Of a stretch of 64,000 bases of DNA, positions 48,996 to 58,754 are shown piece after piece. Origin of the DNA: Sphingomonas suaedae (GTDB lineage: Bacteria > Pseudomonadota > Alphaproteobacteria > Sphingomonadales > Sphingomonadaceae); assembly GCF_007833215.1 (NCBI RefSeq), contig NZ_CP042239.1, forward strand, positions 3,842,001 through 3,906,000. Reading direction: 5' to 3'. The translations under genes and the position numbers were made by a program. Every line of letters starts with the position of its first letter. Positions within the stretch are counted from its first letter, which is position 1. Below the pieces are notes generated by a model. It worked only from the letters and a program-made list of their open reading frames with translations, made no database searches and had not been told where the DNA came from.

Positions 48996-50588
48996 TCAGT
49001 CGGTGAGATCTACCGCGAAATAGCCGCCGACGCCGCCGCGGCGGGTGACATAGAGCAGCACCTGACCGTCGCCATTCTGCTTCGCCTCGCTCACGATCCG
49101 CGCCACTTCGGCGGGGGTCGCCACGGGAGTACGGTTGATCGAGACGATCACATCGCCGCGGCGAAGCTGCTTCTGCGCCGCGTCGCTCGAGGGATCGACG
49201 CCGACGACGACCACGCCCTTCATGTCCGGATCGACACCGATGCTGCGCGCGATCTGCGGCGTCAGCGCGGCGACGCTGAGGCCGAGCGATGCGGTTGCGC
49301 TTTGCTGGGCATCCTCCTCACTCGGTGCGCCCTCGTCGGCGTCGGGGTCGAACCCGGCAAGCTGCTCGACTGGTGGCCGGGTGCCGACGGTGATCTGAAC
49401 GGTCATCCGCTTGCCGTCGCGGATCAGTTCGATCGGCACGCGGCTGCCCGGGCGCAGCGCCCCCGCGAGGTAGGACAGAGTGGTGTCGGGAGTGACCTCC
49501 TTGCCGTCCACCTTCATGATGATGTCGCCCTGCTTGATCCCGGCCTTGGCCGCAGCCTCGCCCGGTTCGACGCGGCTGATCAGTTCGCCCTTGCCCTTGG
49601 GCACGCCGAAGGATTTGGCGAGATCGTCGGTCAGCGGCTGAATGCCGACGCCCAGATAGCCGCGTTCGACCTTGTCGCCCTTCATCAGCGTGTCGATGAT
49701 CGGCTTGGCCTCGGTCGCGGGAATCGCGAAACCGATGCCGACATTGCCGCCGGTGGGCGACAGGATCTGCGAATTGATGCCGATGACGTTACCGTTGAGG
49801 TCGAACATCGGACCGCCGGAATTGCCGCGGTTGATCGACGCATCGGTCTGAATGAACCGGTCGAGCGGACCGCCCTGGCCGGTCACGCGGTGAAGCGCGG
49901 AAATGATGCCCGCCGTCACCGATCCGCCCAAGCCGAACGGGTTGCCGATCGCCACCACCCAGTCGCCGACGCGCGACTGATTCGAATCGCCGAACTTCAC
50001 GAAGGGCAGATTGGCGCCTTCGATCTTCAGCACCGCGAGATCGGACTCGGGATCGCGGCCGATCAGCTTGGCGGTATATTCGCGCCGGTCGGACAGCGTC
50101 ACCTTGATCGATTCAACCACCGCGCCGCGCTGGCCTGCCGAGATGACATGGTTGTTGGTCACCACATAGCCGTCGGCCGAGATGATGAAGCCCGATCCCA
50201 GCGATTCGGCCTGGCGCGTCACCGGACGGCCGCCCTGTTGTCCGCCGAACAGGCCGCCGAACGGGGTTCCGGCGAACGGATTGGTCTGAACCTGCACGCG
50301 CTGGGTGGTCGAGATGTTGACGACGGCGGGCTGGAGCTTCGCGACCATGTCGGCAAAACTCATCGGCGCGCCGGCGCGCGGGCTCGACGCCTGAATCGCG
50401 CCCGGCTCGTTCTGCGCGGTCTGCGCACCCGCCGGGTTCTGGAGCACCAGCGCGGCGCTCGCGCCGCCGACGAGGAGAGCGGAGGTGATCGCATAAGCGT
50501 AGCGCACGGGGGTCTTTCCTTTGGTCATATGGCCTTTGGTCATTTCGCCCTTGGACATGTCGCCCTTGCCGGGCATGGGATCGGTCAT
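48996..50588 (-). CDS. Do-family serine endoprotease (HtrA/DegP)
   Basis: The envelope protease-chaperone has the triad H147 (TNNHV), D183 (ESDLAVLK) and S257 (RGNSGGP), and two PDZ domains (about residues 290-385 and 425-520), 530 residues total. The N-terminus is a 25-residue cytoplasmic arm of Lys/Gly/Met repeats, then an uncleaved-looking hydrophobic segment at residues 32-48. It belongs to the group that degrades misfolded periplasmic proteins. It is next to hflKC, another quality-control system. Confidence 0.94.
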   Translation of the reverse strand: MTDPMPGKGDMSKGEMTKGHMTKGKTPVRYAYAITSALLVGGASAALVLQNPAGAQTAQNEPGAIQASSPRAGAPMSFADMVAKLQPAVVNISTTQRVQVQTNPFAGTPFGGLFGGQQGGRPVTRQAESLGSGFIISADGYVVTNNHVISAGQRGAVVESIKVTLSDRREYTAKLIGRDPESDLAVLKIEGANLPFVKFGDSNQSRVGDWVVAIGNPFGLGGSVTAGIISALHRVTGQGGPLDRFIQTDASINRGNSGGPMFDLNGNVIGINSQILSPTGGNVGIGFAIPATEAKPIIDTLMKGDKVERGYLGVGIQPLTDDLAKSFGVPKGKGELISRVEPGEAAAKAGIKQGDIIMKVDGKEVTPDTTLSYLAGALRPGSRVPIELIRDGKRMTVQITVGTRPPVEQLAGFDPDADEGAPSEEDAQQSATASLGLSVAALTPQIARSIGVDPDMKGVVVVGVDPSSDAAQKQLRRGDVIVSINRTPVATPAEVARIVSEAKQNGDGQVLLYVTRRGGVGGYFAVDLTD

Positions 50589-50674
50589 GTGTGTTACTCG
50601 CCTAGGATAGCTGAACGGCGATTGAATATGAACGAACCGACAGCCATCGGGGTCCGGTCCGTTCCTGACATTCG

Positions 50675-51538
50675 CTATCTGCTACGCCCCCTGAACTCGC
50701 GCAGATAGTCATTGTCGGGGGACAGGATGATCGACGTCTCGCCATTCGCGTCCCGGCCATTGCCGATGAATGTGGTGCGATAAGACTGCATCGCGCGCCA
50801 GAAGTCGTAGAATTGCGGGTCCTTGTTGAACGCTGCGGCATAGACTTCCGCCGCCTTCGCATCGGCTTCGGCGCGGATGATCTGCGCGTCCTTTTGTCCG
50901 TTTGCGCGGATCGTCGTCGCTTCCTGCTGACGGGCGGTCGCCATGCGGTTCAGCGCCGATTGCAGCGGGCTCCCTTCAGGCAGATTGGCCTGCTTGATCC
51001 GCACATCGACAATTTCCACGCCATACTGGCTCGCATAACGTTGCAGACCGGCCTGAATATTGTCCATCACTGCGGTCCGTTCCGGGCTGAGCAACGATGC
51101 AAACGGTCTTTTGCCCAGCTCCGCGCGCAGCGCTGAGCCGAATAGCGGGCCGAGCTGCGAGGCAACGCGAGACTCGCTCCCGGCTGTCACCACCATTCGC
51201 AGCGGATCGACGACGCGAAAGCGCGCAAAAGCGTCGACCTCAAGCCGCAGCTGGTCGGTCGAGAGCACCGGCTGGTTCTCGAGGTCGATGTCGAGCACGC
51301 GCTTGTCGACCCAGACCACGCGCTGGAAGAACGGTATTTTGACCTTGAGCCCTGCTCCGGTGCTGCGCCCGAACTGCTCGCCTGCCTTATAGGCGTTGAT
51401 CGTTCGTACCGGCTGTTCGAGCTGCAGGATCACGGCCTGCTTCGTCTCGGGTACGATGAACACCGTGTTGAACAGCACGAACAGCAGCGCAAGGGCGATG
51501 CCGCCCAACAGGATCGGCCGCGTTACGATCGCGTTCAT
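50675..51538 (-). CDS. hflC: Protease modulator HflC
   Basis: HflC is an SPFH/prohibitin-like inner-membrane protein that forms a cage around FtsH together with HflK. An N-terminal helix (residues 6-28) is followed by the SPFH domain and a long coiled region (RMATARQQEATTIRANGQKD near residue 205). It is 287 residues. Its ATG overlaps the hflK stop (ATGA), and it is followed by the htrA gene after about 85 bases. Confidence 0.95.
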   Translation of the reverse strand: MNAIVTRPILLGGIALALLFVLFNTVFIVPETKQAVILQLEQPVRTINAYKAGEQFGRSTGAGLKVKIPFFQRVVWVDKRVLDIDLENQPVLSTDQLRLEVDAFARFRVVDPLRMVVTAGSESRVASQLGPLFGSALRAELGKRPFASLLSPERTAVMDNIQAGLQRYASQYGVEIVDVRIKQANLPEGSPLQSALNRMATARQQEATTIRANGQKDAQIIRAEADAKAAEVYAAAFNKDPQFYDFWRAMQSYRTTFIGNGRDANGETSIILSPDNDYLREFRGRSR

Positions 51539-52680
51539 TGCTGGCCTCCCTGCTGCTGCGTTGGCTGGGCCTGTTGTCCCTGCTGGACCGAAGGCTGAGT
51601 GGTCGACCCGCCGCGTGCGGCAGGAAGCGGCAGATAGGGGGTGACGCCCGGTGCCTCGACGATGGTCTTGTTCGACTTGGCCAGCACCGCCTCCATCGTT
51701 TCGTAATAAAGGCGACGCCGGGTCACTTCAGGCGCCATGCGATATTGCTCATAGATTTTGTCGAATTCGGTCGCCGCACCCTGCGCCAACGCAGTCACCT
51801 GCTGCGCATAGGCGCGGGCACGGTTGCGCTCGCCCTCGGCTTCCTGCTGCGCGGCAGTCACCTGTTTGAACGCCTCGTCCACCGCGGCCGGGGCGGAGGC
51901 GTTCTTGATCGACACGCCCTGCACGCGGACGCCGGAGTTGTAGTCGTCAAGGATCGCCTGCATCGTCTGCTGCACGCGCGCCTCGATCACCGTTCGGCCC
52001 GGGCCAATCGCGTCGTTGAGCGACACGCCGGCCACTGCGGCGCGCATCGCGCTCTCCGCGGTCGCGCGGACCGTTTCGGTCGGTTTCGCGATCTGGAAGA
52101 CGAAATCCTCCGGATTGGCGATATCCCAGCGCACGGAATAGGCCAGATCGACGATATTCTGATCCTGGGTCAGCATCAGGTTTTCGCTGCTAGACGCCGG
52201 GAAATCCTCGTTACGGATCGCCTGGACATTCACCTTTTCGACCGTGGTAATCGGAGCGGGCAGGGTGAACCGGATGCCCGGCTCCATCGTATGCGAATAG
52301 CGGCCAAGCAGTTTCACCACGCCGCGCTGCTCGGGGGCAATGACGTGCGCGCTGGTGAACACGATCCAGGCTAGTACCAGCAGGATGATCGCCACGAGCA
52401 CGACCGGCTTGCCGGGCATCCCGCCCGGCAGCCCGCCCGTGCCCCCGCCGCCGCTACCGCCACTGCGGCGCGCGCGCTTCAGGAAATCGTCGAGGCTGCT
52501 GACATTACCGCGACCCCCGCGCTTGCCCTCGGGCGGAAAGGCCCAGGGATTGCGCGGGCCGCTGCCGTCGCCGTCCTTGCCGCCGTTGCCCTCGCCGCCC
52601 TTGCCGCCGCCCCAGGGGCCTTTGTTCTCGTTCCACAGCACGCCCCGGAGTCCGGGAGCGCGTGCAATCCAGTCAGTCAT
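51535..52680 (-). CDS. hflK: FtsH protease activity modulator HflK
   Basis: The 381-residue partner of HflC has a Gly/Lys/Asn-rich N-terminal arm of about 85 residues, one membrane helix (about residues 92-112) and the SPFH domain, with a C-terminal Gln/Pro tail (residues 360-381). The arm is longer and more Gly-rich than in E. coli. ATG codons at 52680 and 52689 are both possible; the first gives a more usual start. It is divergent from mrp. Confidence 0.93.
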   Translation of the reverse strand: MTDWIARAPGLRGVLWNENKGPWGGGKGGEGNGGKDGDGSGPRNPWAFPPEGKRGGRGNVSSLDDFLKRARRSGGSGGGGTGGLPGGMPGKPVVLVAIILLVLAWIVFTSAHVIAPEQRGVVKLLGRYSHTMEPGIRFTLPAPITTVEKVNVQAIRNEDFPASSSENLMLTQDQNIVDLAYSVRWDIANPEDFVFQIAKPTETVRATAESAMRAAVAGVSLNDAIGPGRTVIEARVQQTMQAILDDYNSGVRVQGVSIKNASAPAAVDEAFKQVTAAQQEAEGERNRARAYAQQVTALAQGAATEFDKIYEQYRMAPEVTRRRLYYETMEAVLAKSNKTIVEAPGVTPYLPLPAARGGSTTQPSVQQGQQAQPTQQQGGQQ

Positions 52681-52759
52681 TCTCGCCATGCAGGTCTTTA
52701 TAGGGACCGCGCGGAGGATTTACAGTGGCAGCGCGCGAAAGCCGCCCTATGTGCCCCGC

Positions 52760-53734
52760 ATGACCGATCAGACCAACGACCGCGCCGCGATCGAGGCGGT
52801 GCTCGCCCCGATCGCCGCAGGCCGCGCCACCGTTCGCGTAGAAGGCGGACGTGCCAGCATCATCCTCGACGTGACCGGGCTTCCCGACGGCGCCCAGAAT
52901 GCGCTTGAGACGGATATCCGTGCGGCGGCGGCGATTCCCGGCATCGATGAGGTCCGCGTCGCCCGCACTGCGCAGCGGGTGAACCGCAGGCTCATCGCGG
53001 TAGCGAGCGGCAAGGGCGGGGTGGGCAAATCGACCGTCTCTGCGAATCTTGCCATCGCGCTCGCGCGGGCGGGACGCAAGGTCGGGCTGGTCGATGCCGA
53101 TATCTATGGCCCGTCGCAGCCCAAGCTGATGGGGGTCGAGGGGCGCAAGCCCGTGGCGCATGACAAGAAGCTGGTGCCGCTGGCGACCGCATATGGCGTG
53201 CCGATGCTGTCGATGGGCGGGCTGGTCGAGGAGGGGCAGGCGATTGCCTGGCGTGGGCCGATGGCGGCGGGCGCGCTGACCCAGCTGGTCGATGCCAATT
53301 GGGGCGCGGCGGATACGCTGGTGCTCGACCTGCCGCCCGGCACCGGCGATGTGCAGCTCACGATGATCCAGAAGCATCGCCCGGCGGGGGCGGTGATCGT
53401 CTCGACGCCGCAGGATCTTGCGCTGATCGATGCGACGCGGGCGATCGACCTGTTCGCCAAGGCGGGGATTCCGGTGATCGGGATTGTCGAGAATATGGCG
53501 GGCTATGCCTGTCCGCATTGCGGCGAGGTGTCGGACCCGTTCGGCAAGGGCGGGGCAGAGGCGGCGGCGGAGCGGCTGGGCGTGCCATTCCTTGGCCGCA
53601 TCCCGCTCGACATTGCGATTCGCACGGCATCCGACGTGGGCAGCCCCCCGGCCGCGGGGAACGGGGTCGAGGGCGCAGCGTTTGCTGAGGTGGCCGGGAA
53701 GGTGAATGCCTGGCTGGACACCCAGAAAGGCTGA
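52760..53734 (+). CDS. mrp: Iron-sulfur cluster carrier protein Mrp/ApbC
   Basis: Mrp is a P-loop ATPase that carries and transfers Fe-S clusters. The 324-residue protein has an N-terminal MIP18-like domain (residues 1-70), the P-loop SGKGGVGKST near residue 84, and the cluster-binding CPHCGE pair near residue 250. The upstream open frame begins far inside hflK and is rejected; the ATG at 52760 matches the family. The CoA-binding gene follows after three bases. Confidence 0.95.
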   Translation: MTDQTNDRAAIEAVLAPIAAGRATVRVEGGRASIILDVTGLPDGAQNALETDIRAAAAIPGIDEVRVARTAQRVNRRLIAVASGKGGVGKSTVSANLAIALARAGRKVGLVDADIYGPSQPKLMGVEGRKPVAHDKKLVPLATAYGVPMLSMGGLVEEGQAIAWRGPMAAGALTQLVDANWGAADTLVLDLPPGTGDVQLTMIQKHRPAGAVIVSTPQDLALIDATRAIDLFAKAGIPVIGIVENMAGYACPHCGEVSDPFGKGGAEAAAERLGVPFLGRIPLDIAIRTASDVGSPPAAGNGVEGAAFAEVAGKVNAWLDTQKG

Positions 53735-53737
53735 GCC

Positions 53738-54178
53738 ATGCCGATGACCGACGATGCGCAGATCAAGGCGCTGCTGGAAAATGCGCGGACCATCGCGATG
53801 GTCGGGGCCAGCGACCGGCCGGACCGGCCGAGCTATCGGGTGATGGCGATGCTGCAGGAGCATGGCTATCGCGTCATCCCGGTCAATCCGCAGATCACCG
53901 GCGAGCATCTGCACGGCGAATTCGTGTTCCGCGACCTTGGTCAGATCGGCGACCCGATCGATATCGTCGATATCTTCCGTCGGCCGATGGCGGCTGGCGA
54001 GGCGGTGGACGAAGCGATTGCGGTCGGGGCCAAGGCGGTGTGGATGCAGCTTGGCGTGATCAACGACGAAGCCGCTGCGCGGGCCGAGGCGGCGGGGCTT
54101 ACGGTCGTGATGGACCGCTGTCCGGCGATCGAAATTCCGCGGCTAGGCGTCGCCAAGATCGCGCAGAGTGCCGACTAA
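53738..54178 (+). CDS. CoA-binding protein (YccU-like)
   Basis: This is a single CoA-binding Rossmann domain of 146 residues. It opens TIAMVGASDRPDRPSYRV and has the family landmark VIPVNPQ near residue 46 and DRCPAIEIPRL at the C-terminus. Function is unknown; it is usually a stand-alone acyl-CoA/CoA binder. It is coupled to mrp and overlaps the 3' end of the kynureninase-like gene by 36 bases, tail to tail. Confidence 0.9.
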   Translation: MPMTDDAQIKALLENARTIAMVGASDRPDRPSYRVMAMLQEHGYRVIPVNPQITGEHLHGEFVFRDLGQIGDPIDIVDIFRRPMAAGEAVDEAIAVGAKAVWMQLGVINDEAAARAEAAGLTVVMDRCPAIEIPRLGVAKIAQSAD

Positions 54179-55300
54179 CCGCTCGACATCGCGTTGGTCG
54201 TGATAGAGGCCGAATCCGATCCGCAACACGTCCCCGCGGACATCGGTGACGATGTCCTGATCCATCAATTTCTGCTTCCATTCCGGAGCGTGGGGCGAGC
54301 GGAAAGCAAGGAAACGCGCGCGCGGGTCGCCGCCCGGGTTGAGCAATTCCGTTTCTGACAGCGGCGTCGCGGTCATTTCGGCGAGCAACGCCTCGCGCAG
54401 TGGCGCTACATGCGCGTTGATCTCAGCGGTGGTCAGCCCTTCCTCGGCCAGCATGTCGCGGACCGCGACAAAGCGGTAGAGTCCGCTGGGGTCGAAGGTC
54501 GATCCCATGAAGCGCATCGCATCCGCGGCATAGCCGATCCGGCCCGGCGGCGGGGCTTCGAGATCGGCGAATTCGGCGTACCAGCCGGTGATTTCGGGCC
54601 GGGGTCCGAAGCCGGGCGGGCAGTGGAGAAACGCGACCCCTTCGCCCGCCATCGCATATTTATAGCCCCCGGCGAGGTAGAAGATACGGTCGGCCACCGC
54701 AGACAGGTCGGTCTCCATCGCCATGAAGCCGTGATAGCCGTCGACGACGACCCAGGGGCCGTCCGGATCGGCAAGTGCGGCGAGGTCGGCAAGCGCGCCG
54801 AATACCGCGCCGGTTTCGAACATCACCTGGCTGATGAAGATCAGATCGTGGGCGCCGCTACGGGCTGCGGCGAGGAAGCGGGTGTCGAAATCCGTGCCGC
54901 GCGCCACCGTTTCGAGCGTGATCCGTCCGCTTTCGATCCAGCGCTGTGCCTGGCGGCGGAAGCTGTGGAACTCGCCATCGCTGGTCAGGATGCGCAGCGG
55001 GCGTTCGGCGCGGGAAGAAACGATGCGCAGGATCAGGTCGTGGGTGTTGCCCGCGAAGATCACCGATGCCGGATCGGGCAGCGCCAGTTCGGTGGCGACA
55101 TGGGCCTGAGCCGCGGGCCAGATTTCGTCCATCACCCGGTCCCATTTGCGGTCGGCGAGCCGGGCGGCGTCCTGCCATGCGGCCTGATGACCGACCCAGG
55201 AGGCGTCGGGCCACAAATGATGGCTGTGTGCCGCGAAATGCAGCCGGTCGGGCGCTGCGGCGATCGAGCGCTGAAAGAGATGTTTGTAGCTAACCGTCAT
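54143..55300 (-). CDS. Kynureninase-like class V aminotransferase-fold enzyme
   Basis: This PLP enzyme of 385 residues has the cofactor lysine K214 in YLAGGYKYAMAGEG and the pyridine-nitrogen aspartate D187 in VVVDGYHG. It is shorter than canonical KynU and lacks its usual N-terminal signature, so a related class V hydrolase is possible. Its position downstream of the tryptophan dioxygenase gene on the same strand supports a role in the kynurenine pathway. The two genes are separated by a 77-base palindrome. Confidence 0.68.
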   Translation of the reverse strand: MTVSYKHLFQRSIAAAPDRLHFAAHSHHLWPDASWVGHQAAWQDAARLADRKWDRVMDEIWPAAQAHVATELALPDPASVIFAGNTHDLILRIVSSRAERPLRILTSDGEFHSFRRQAQRWIESGRITLETVARGTDFDTRFLAAARSGAHDLIFISQVMFETGAVFGALADLAALADPDGPWVVVDGYHGFMAMETDLSAVADRIFYLAGGYKYAMAGEGVAFLHCPPGFGPRPEITGWYAEFADLEAPPPGRIGYAADAMRFMGSTFDPSGLYRFVAVRDMLAEEGLTTAEINAHVAPLREALLAEMTATPLSETELLNPGGDPRARFLAFRSPHAPEWKQKLMDQDIVTDVRGDVLRIGFGLYHDQRDVERLVGTLRDLGDA

Positions 55301-55330
55301 CGGGCAATGTTCCGATCGCGAAGCAACACA

Positions 55331-55407
55331 GTTCTCCTGCGAAAGCAGGAGCCCAGAGCCACACGCGCCCCGCTCCTGGCCCTAGGCTCCTGCTTTCGCA
55401 GGAGAAC
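55331..55407. repeat. Intergenic palindrome (family C, copy 1)
   Basis: GTTCTCCTGCGAAAGCAGGAG (55331-55351) pairs with the arm ending 55407. Each arm is itself a small hairpin (CTCCTGC/GCAGGAG). A close copy is at 62624-62700. It lies inside the kynA-kynU transcription unit. Confidence 0.85.
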
Positions 55408-55424
55408 TGGAGGGGCTTGGCCGC

Positions 55425-56189
55425 TCACAGCGACGTTCTCAAGGACCACAGTTCGGGGAAAGCGCGCTTGGTCAGGGTGGACTGGAGATAGGCCGCGCCC
55501 GGCGTGCCGCCGGTCCCCGGCTTCATGCCGATGACACGGGTAACCGTCAGGACATGCTTGTGCCGCCAGGTGGCGAGTGCGTCGTCGATATCGACCAGCT
55601 TTTCGGCGAGCTGATACAATTCCCAATGCGTCTCGGGCTCGCGATAGACCGCGGCCCATGCGGCCTCGACCGCCGGATCGGCTTCGTAAGGCTGCGCCCA
55701 GTCGCGATCGAGGGCGGTCGCCGGCAGGTCGAACCCGGCGCGGGCGAGCGCGGCATTGGCTTCGTCCCACAGGCTCTTCTGCGCACCGTGAAGTTCGGTC
55801 AGCGGGCCGGGGACGCCGCCGCCGCGCAGCCCCAGCATCGTCTCGACCGCGCGGAACTGGTCCGACTGGAACCCGCTGCTGGTGCCGAGCACGTCGCGGA
55901 AGCGGGTATAGTCGCTCGGTGTCATCGTGGTCAGGATTTCCCACGACAGCGTCATCACCGCCTGAATCCGGCTGACCCGTGCCAGCCCCTTATAAGCTTC
56001 GACCAGCCGATCGTTGCGAACCAGGTCCAAGGCGACCTCCAGTTCGGCGATCATCTGTTTCAGCCACAATTCCTTGGTCTGGTGGATGACGATGAACAGG
56101 AGTTCGTCATGCTCGTCAGAAATCGGATGCTGGGCGGTCAGCAACTGGTCGAGCGCGAGGTAGCGCCCATAGGTCATCGGCTCGGTCAT
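55425..56189 (-). CDS. kynA: Tryptophan 2,3-dioxygenase
   Basis: TDO opens the indole ring of tryptophan to N-formylkynurenine with a haem cofactor. The 254-residue bacterial form has HQTKELWLKQM near residue 37, WRHKHVLTVTRVIG near residue 205 (haem-binding histidine) and GTGGTPGAAYLQ near residue 226. The ATG at 56189 is the family start; a longer frame reaches into the leader. Two 12-bp direct repeats lie 19 bases upstream. The next gene is kynureninase-like; formamidase is not adjacent. Confidence 0.94.
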   Translation of the reverse strand: MTEPMTYGRYLALDQLLTAQHPISDEHDELLFIVIHQTKELWLKQMIAELEVALDLVRNDRLVEAYKGLARVSRIQAVMTLSWEILTTMTPSDYTRFRDVLGTSSGFQSDQFRAVETMLGLRGGGVPGPLTELHGAQKSLWDEANAALARAGFDLPATALDRDWAQPYEADPAVEAAWAAVYREPETHWELYQLAEKLVDIDDALATWRHKHVLTVTRVIGMKPGTGGTPGAAYLQSTLTKRAFPELWSLRTSL

Positions 56190-56207
56190 GCCGGGGGCGC
56201 TCCCCGG

Positions 56208-56231
56208 AAACTGACGACAAAACTGACAACA
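56208..56231. promoter_or_regulatory. Tandem 12-bp direct repeat upstream of kynA
   Basis: AAACTGACGACA (56208-56219) and AAACTGACAACA (56220-56231) are adjacent direct repeats with one difference, just before the ATG of kynA. Lrp/AsnC-type regulators (KynR is known for kyn genes) can use such sites; that match is inference. Confidence 0.45.
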
Positions 56232-56398
56232 ATCGCGTGTGTGTAAGCAGCCTGACCGGCGGCGTTCTGAAGGGTTGGTTGCATGGGAAACGAGTAACCC
56301 AGTCAGGGGGCTGTAGGAAACGGCTTTCGACAACAGGGCGTCGGAAAGCGTCAGGGGATGTGGGTTGACCTGTCGCAACCTGGCGCGAAGATCGGGCG

Positions 56399-57211
56399 AT
56401 GCGGATCATCGGCGGCAAGGACTATTACGACGCGGGGGCGGCCTGGGGACAGGACGAGTCTGTCGTGTTCCTGCGCAACGGCAAGCGGGCGCTGTCGGAT
56501 ATCCAGATGCACGCCGAGATCGGTCTCCCGGTCTATCACTGTTCGGGCGGTCTGGTGCCACCAGTCGGCGAGACGAACGCCGCGCGCAAGCGGGCCGCGC
56601 AAGGCTATTGGAGCCTGCGCGATATCGAGATCGACGGGGTGCTGCATCGCCAGCGGACCGGGCAGGTGCTGCTATGCGGGACGCTGTATCGCGGGCTGGA
56701 ACTGGTCCGCGCCGATGCAAGTCACGGGCAGTGGTTCTGGACGCACGACGCGATGGATGCGTTTGCGCGCGGACACGGCTTCTCGCTGCACGACGGCGAC
56801 AGCCGCACCGGATCGATGGAATTCGTCCATCCGCTGAGCCGCCAGCGGATGCCAGCGCGGACCGAGCGGGTGCCGCTGAGCCGCTGGTTCGAGCCGTTGG
56901 TGCTGGAGGGGCTGCTGCGCGACGCGGTGGTGCTGGCGGGGATCACCATCGCCAGCAAAGATCCGTCGGTGCGGCCGCCCTTTATCGACGACGACCAGCG
57001 GCCCTGGGCGGTCGACCAGCCGACGCTGGCCGCGATGGACTTCGCCAGGGCGCTCGATCCCTTCACCGCCTATCAGGAGATCGCGATGTGGGTCGGCGGA
57101 GTCCTGCCCGCGCCGGGGCCGAAGATGGTCGAGATCACCGACGACAAGGTGAAGATCGCCAAGGCCGGGTTCCACCATCCGACCTCGTTCCGGCGCGGCA
57201 AGGGCGAGTAG
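56399..57211 (+). CDS. Conserved protein of unknown function
   Basis: This 270-residue soluble protein opens MRIIGGKDYYDAGAAWG and has an internal YHCSGG, a WFWTHDAMDAFARGHG segment near residue 113 and a C-terminal MWVGGVLP then TDDKVKIAKAGFHHPTSFRR. I recall this MRII-x-DYYD pattern in a family seen in diverse bacteria and large phages, without an assigned role; I cannot verify that here. Cysteines at about residues 48 and 93 could bind a metal. It is divergent from kynA with a 209-base gap, and convergent with dapD. Confidence 0.85.
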   Translation: MRIIGGKDYYDAGAAWGQDESVVFLRNGKRALSDIQMHAEIGLPVYHCSGGLVPPVGETNAARKRAAQGYWSLRDIEIDGVLHRQRTGQVLLCGTLYRGLELVRADASHGQWFWTHDAMDAFARGHGFSLHDGDSRTGSMEFVHPLSRQRMPARTERVPLSRWFEPLVLEGLLRDAVVLAGITIASKDPSVRPPFIDDDQRPWAVDQPTLAAMDFARALDPFTAYQEIAMWVGGVLPAPGPKMVEITDDKVKIAKAGFHHPTSFRRGKGE

Positions 57212-57214
57212 GGG

Positions 57215-58018
<804 letters not shown>

Positions 58019-58020
58019 GG

Positions 58021-58680
58021 TCACTCCTGGATGGATTCGAGCCAGTGGCAAATGTCGTGGGTGATATGGTCGATGAAGCTGCGGTCGGCATCGGGTGCCT
58101 GTTCGGAACCGTTGTCGACCCAGACGGTGGTCATGCCGATCGCCTTGGCCGGGGCGAGGTTGCGCGCCATGTCTTCGACGAACAGCGCGCGGCTGGGATC
58201 GATGCGATACGCCTCGCACACGCTGGCATAGGCGTGCGGGTGCGGCTTGGGGTGATAGGCGCTGGCGTGGACGTCGTGGATCGCCTCGAAATGCTCACGG
58301 ATGCCGAGCCGGTCGAGCACTCTCTGCGCGTAGGGCGCGTCGGCGTTGGTGAAGACGATCTTGCGCCCAGGCAGCTTCGCGATTGCGGCGGCGAGTGGGG
58401 CGTTTTGCTCGAGCACGTCGATCTCGATGTCATGGACTTCGGCGAGATATTCATAGGGGTCGACGCCATGGTCGGCCATCAGCCCCGCGAGCGTTGTGCC
58501 GTGCGAGATGAAATAATCCTTCTGCACGCGGTGCGCGGTTTCGGGATCGAGGTCGAGCAGGCGGGCGACATAGGCACCGATGCGCGCATTCATCTGGGCG
58601 AACAGGTCGGTGCTGCCCGGATAGAGCGTGTTGTCGAGATCGAACAACCAGGCGTCGATATGGGCGAAATCGCGGGGCAT
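58021..58680 (-). CDS. HAD superfamily pyrimidine 5'-nucleotidase
   Basis: The 219-residue protein begins [10 protein letters not shown] near residue 13 (HAD motif I with the nucleophile aspartate), has KIVFTNAD near residue 106 and [21 protein letters not shown] near residue 165. This fits the SDT1/YjjG-like pyrimidine nucleotidase subgroup. It is directly upstream of dapD with two bases between stop and start; the link with lysine synthesis may be only shared transcription. Confidence 0.88.
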   Translation of the reverse strand: MPRDFAHIDAWLFDLDNTLYPGSTDLFAQMNARIGAYVARLLDLDPETAHRVQKDYFISHGTTLAGLMADHGVDPYEYLAEVHDIEIDVLEQNAPLAAAIAKLPGRKIVFTNADAPYAQRVLDRLGIREHFEAIHDVHASAYHPKPHPHAYASVCEAYRIDPSRALFVEDMARNLAPAKAIGMTTVWVDNGSEQAPDADRSFIDHITHDICHWLESIQE

Positions 58681-58754
58681 TGCGGGGCGTTTAGGGGGGA
58701 TGGCCGCACAGGGGAAGAAGGAGAAAGTTGGCGCGTGCAAAGGCACGAACCGCT

